NCBI GenBank assembly: GCA_049324215.1
Contig: JBMOLC010000038.1
Location: 1-31,960 of the forward strand
Direction of reading: 5' to 3'
DNA length: 31,960 nt
Origin: JBMOLC01 sp049324215
Lineage (GTDB): Bacteria; Patescibacteriota; Microgenomatia; UBA8517
The notes beneath the pieces were generated by a model, which had not been told where the DNA came from, made no database searches, and was given only the letters and a program-made list of their open reading frames with translations. Position 1 is the stretch's first letter. Each line of letters starts with the position of its first letter. A program made the translations under genes and the position numbers. This document shows, one piece after another, positions 30,701 through 31,960 of the stretch.

Positions 30701-31960
30701 TAGCAACCGATACCACCACCCAGAGGCTACTAAACCTTACACTCAACAACTCGGTCACCTCTGGCACCACCGAGTCCCTGCTTTACATCAACAACGCTGA
30801 TACCAATACAGCCGCAACCAGCGCAATTGCCATTACCAATACCGGCGGTGGAGGTTACACCACTCTTCTGAACACTCCCTCAATCGACATCTCCGGAACC
30901 GGGGCAATTACCGGAGCTACGGGTCTATCCTCTTCAGGAACGGTTACATTCTCGAGCCTAACAGCCGACAGATTGGTGGCAACCACCACCGGCGGGCAGC
31001 TGACAAATAGCATCTCCTCAGCCAATGTGGCTCTCTCAGTGAGCGATGAAACTGGCTCTGGCGCACTTGTTTTTGGAACTTCTCCCTCAGTTTCGGGAAT
31101 CACCATTACAGGTTCACCAACCGCGGCCGGAGCTACCTGGGCAGACCTAGGGAGCGTAACCACGGTTGACGTCAACGGCGGCACCATCGACGGAGTTACC
31201 ATCGGGGGTGCCTCAGCCGGTGCTGGCACCTTCACAACACTGACCACGATGGGGACAGTAGATATCTCTTCAGATACTGGGGCAGACACCATCACAATCG
31301 GGCAGAGTGGGACAACGGATGACACCGTTACAATCGCAGGGGATATCTCTTTGACCGACGACCAGTGGAGTATTACGGCAACCGGAGCAGCCTCGGGCCT
31401 TTCCGGAACAAACACATCTTTTACTGCAGGAGACCTTTCCTGTACCAACTGTATCGGGGCCACCGAGATTGACGAATCCACCATCTCCTCAACCAACCTT
31501 TCGGATGGAGCCAATATCGCCCACATTAATGCAGCAGAAACAATTACCGGCGGTTGGACGTTTGGGACAGCCGCAACAACTTTCAATAGTACTGCAACCT
31601 TCAATACCGATGTTGACTTGGTCTTTGCTGGTACGGAGAATTTGGCTGTAACTAGCGACTTGGCTGGTACAGTCAATGTAATCTCGGTTATCGGCACCCC
31701 CTCGGCAACAGTCGGAACCGCCCAGGGCCTATTTATTCAACAGGCAGCTCACGCCACCAACACCAATGGCCTTGATGCAGCCATTGTCATCGAGAACGCC
31801 GATACCGACCTGGCCCTAACCGATGCCATCTTAATTACCAATACCGGCGGTGGAGGTTACACCACTCTTCTGAACACTCCCTCAATCGACATCTCCGGAA
31901 CCGGGGCAATTACCGGAGCTACGGGTCTATCCTCTTCAGGAACGGTTACATTCTCGAGCC
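27760..31960 (+). CDS. Giant repetitive tail-fibre-like surface protein (partial, runs off the window)
   Basis: The frame is open for 1,400 codons and has no stop before the window end. An N-terminal membrane helix (about 16-37, VVWFAALIVASLVSVTASLG) anchors a globular region (about 55-330) that I do not recognise. Then come tail-fibre-type elements: LDGSIKNSDIADDAI-like repeats, GYLAYDISGNQVIVYNGTSW, ITGVTAGNGLTGGGTSGDVTLSVS, and a Cys-bracketed motif (CASGEILKW...WEC; CGDGQILKY...WSC). Long Ser/Thr/Gly beta-strand repeats fill the rest, with a CxxC motif (DLSCTDCIG, DLSCTNCIG) and repeats such as DISGTGAITGATGLSSSGTVTF. It starts with ATG inside the regulator gene. Similar giant proteins occur in CPR bacteria and may hold the host cell; that role is inference. 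Confidence 0.88.
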   Translation, partial: MEEHLRVSRRNQKGVVWFAALIVASLVSVTASLGIKYYQKLGSVENLRMRLEALAKKDVVYLDSQKTIGASGDYEVYTTVRTHEGDYALLQIIEGAVKDDKFTGILTFEMPNGELLSGKFDTIIEGLILKDGTETTGEIVDRAVAIFKLKDGTFVPLKVVNGKIGGRRMASGIFSGRTYDIGYQIAAEIKNRKINYGYVLATPSYVSSVGKTLAYLATVETQLKYEPLTFLGSDVLAAHEGDPEEGKHGGQERGSEDIAPTRALSFEGRTLTPNYEAGTYSLVGEEEALNLSTISEIVRNTIVPTTELVPIQVSARVELVTSEDILDLTITNADIAVGTIDGSRILDGSIKNSDIADDAISSAKISSGAVTSDDISDNTITTTDLYGTLAFGSGDFIDLSAITHSTSSQQGLLLPNVSSASPTSPSTGEGYLAYDISGNQVIVYNGTSWTQVGVGDITGVTAGNGLTGGGTSGDVTLSVSLATSGGTGSTSSNSGLEVGSGGLSLLKGCASGEILKWNDTSALWECGTDSGGAGGGISTVQEGDTTIVSAANTLDFLAADFSVSESPTGEANVSIDYTNSGITRTGQAETITGGWTFGTAVTTFNSGVTYNTDADFTFSATENIAVTSDLAGSVDILSIIGTPSGTVGSTRGLVLQQASHATNTNGLDTALLIDNADTDLALATAIQITNSGGGGFTNLLDTPSLDISGAGAISGATGVSSSGTITFSGLTADRLVATTTGGQLTNTISSANVALSVSDETGSGALVFATSPSFTTPSLGAATAASLTSPTYTGSAAVTLSSGGTSALTLDSASGTVTIAAGDAIGNGTWSIASTGLGTSLTANDLSCTDCIGPTEISDLTLGTDTAGNYVAGATANAGLTMTGTEGGTLGISLQANKGLEVDINGLSLIDCGDGQILKYSTGTGQWSCQADAGGAGTWDTIGDPAASSTMAHAQYSTSFDWDMATDANLNAFSFTITNDLATDTTTQRLLNLTLNNSVTSGTTESLLYINNADTNTAATSAIAITNTGGGGYTTLLNTPSIDISGTGAITGATGLSSSGTVTFSSLTADRLVATTTGGQLTNSISSANVALSVSDETGSGALVFGTSPSVSGITITGSPTAAGATWADLGSVTTVDVNGGTIDGVTIGGASAGAGTFTTLTTMGTVDISSDTGADTITIGQSGTTDDTVTIAGDISLTDDQWSITATGAASGLSGTNTSFTAGDLSCTNCIGATEIDESTISSTNLSDGANIAHINAAETITGGWTFGTAATTFNSTATFNTDVDLVFAGTENLAVTSDLAGTVNVISVIGTPSATVGTAQGLFIQQAAHATNTNGLDAAIVIENADTDLALTDAILITNTGGGGYTTLLNTPSIDISGTGAITGATGLSSSGTVTFSS
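30832..30958 (+). repeat. Internal repeat of the giant gene, copy A
   Basis: These 127 bases are identical to 31834-31960. They encode ITNTGGGGYTTLLNTPSIDI and the following ITGATGLSSSGTVTF region. A diverged older copy is at about 29820-29945. Confidence 0.9.
31834..31960 (+). repeat. Internal repeat of the giant gene, copy B
   Basis: Identical to 30832-30958 up to the last base of the window. The offset is 1,002 bases, exactly 334 codons, so the repeat keeps the frame. Confidence 0.9.

Noticed and set aside
30855..31697. 280-codon minus-strand frame, and other minus-strand frames at 28017-30770
   Set aside because: They are antisense to the giant gene, whose continuous frame, membrane anchor and known repeat motifs are far better supported. 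Their repeats mirror the sense repeats.

Overview
The window looks like a chromosomal segment of a Candidate Phyla Radiation (Patescibacteria) bacterium, most likely near Microgenomates/Katanobacteria. The reasons are: a 16S rRNA with an unusual core (GTGCCAGCAGCTGCGG at the 515F site) and helix insertions; a 23S rRNA broken by several intervening sequences; many promoters that abut start codons (leaderless genes); small CPR-type gene content (sortase/LPxTG cassette, WbuC-like cupin, FtsK/TraD-like ATPase); and a giant repetitive surface protein. The phylum is inferred from sequence character only.

Layout. 1-540: two tRNAs on the minus strand and a small hypothetical gene. 541-2624: a stand-alone 16S rRNA unit with its own processing stem and a bidirectional terminator; it carries a 10-N gap. 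2623-9770: minus-strand genes, namely a lipoprotein with a sortase-like domain, two GC-rich secreted proteins, a hexameric ATPase, a DNA methyltransferase-nuclease fusion and tRNA-Ile(GAU). 9894-15416: a second rRNA unit (promoter, structured leader, tRNA-Ala(UGC), 23S, 5S). The 23S holds a GIY-YIG gene in a helix tip and three group I introns (E. coli positions about 1951, 2500 and 2604), two with LAGLIDADG genes. 15455-19174: ribosomal protein S1 and RadA, the latter with a 417-residue intein in its Walker A loop. 19175-19653: structured non-coding RNA. 19654-21699: Tat-type lipoprotein, LPVTG surface protein and sortase in one operon. 21738-24760: cupin, Rho and a LysM-M23 peptidase. 24795-25573: toxin-antitoxin pair divergent from tRNA-Ala(CGC). 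25574-31960: a repeat-rich promoter region, a membrane protein joining an excisionase-like DNA-binding domain to a Cache sensor, and, overlapping it, a giant tail-fibre-like surface protein that runs off the window end.

How it fits together. The rRNA locus has been split: 16S and 23S-5S are about 7.7 kb apart, and the two usual spacer tRNAs now lie in opposite orientations next to the 23S promoter. Both rRNAs are studded with the same short palindrome (CCCCGATTTAATCGGGG and variants) at helix tips. The right-hand part is an envelope region: a sortase and its substrate, a peptidoglycan hydrolase, and a membrane-bound regulator translationally coupled to a giant adhesin. Two styles of expression coexist: housekeeping genes with a -10 box 6-7 nt before the ATG and no Shine-Dalgarno, and GC-rich minus-strand genes with long leaders and near-perfect Shine-Dalgarno sites.
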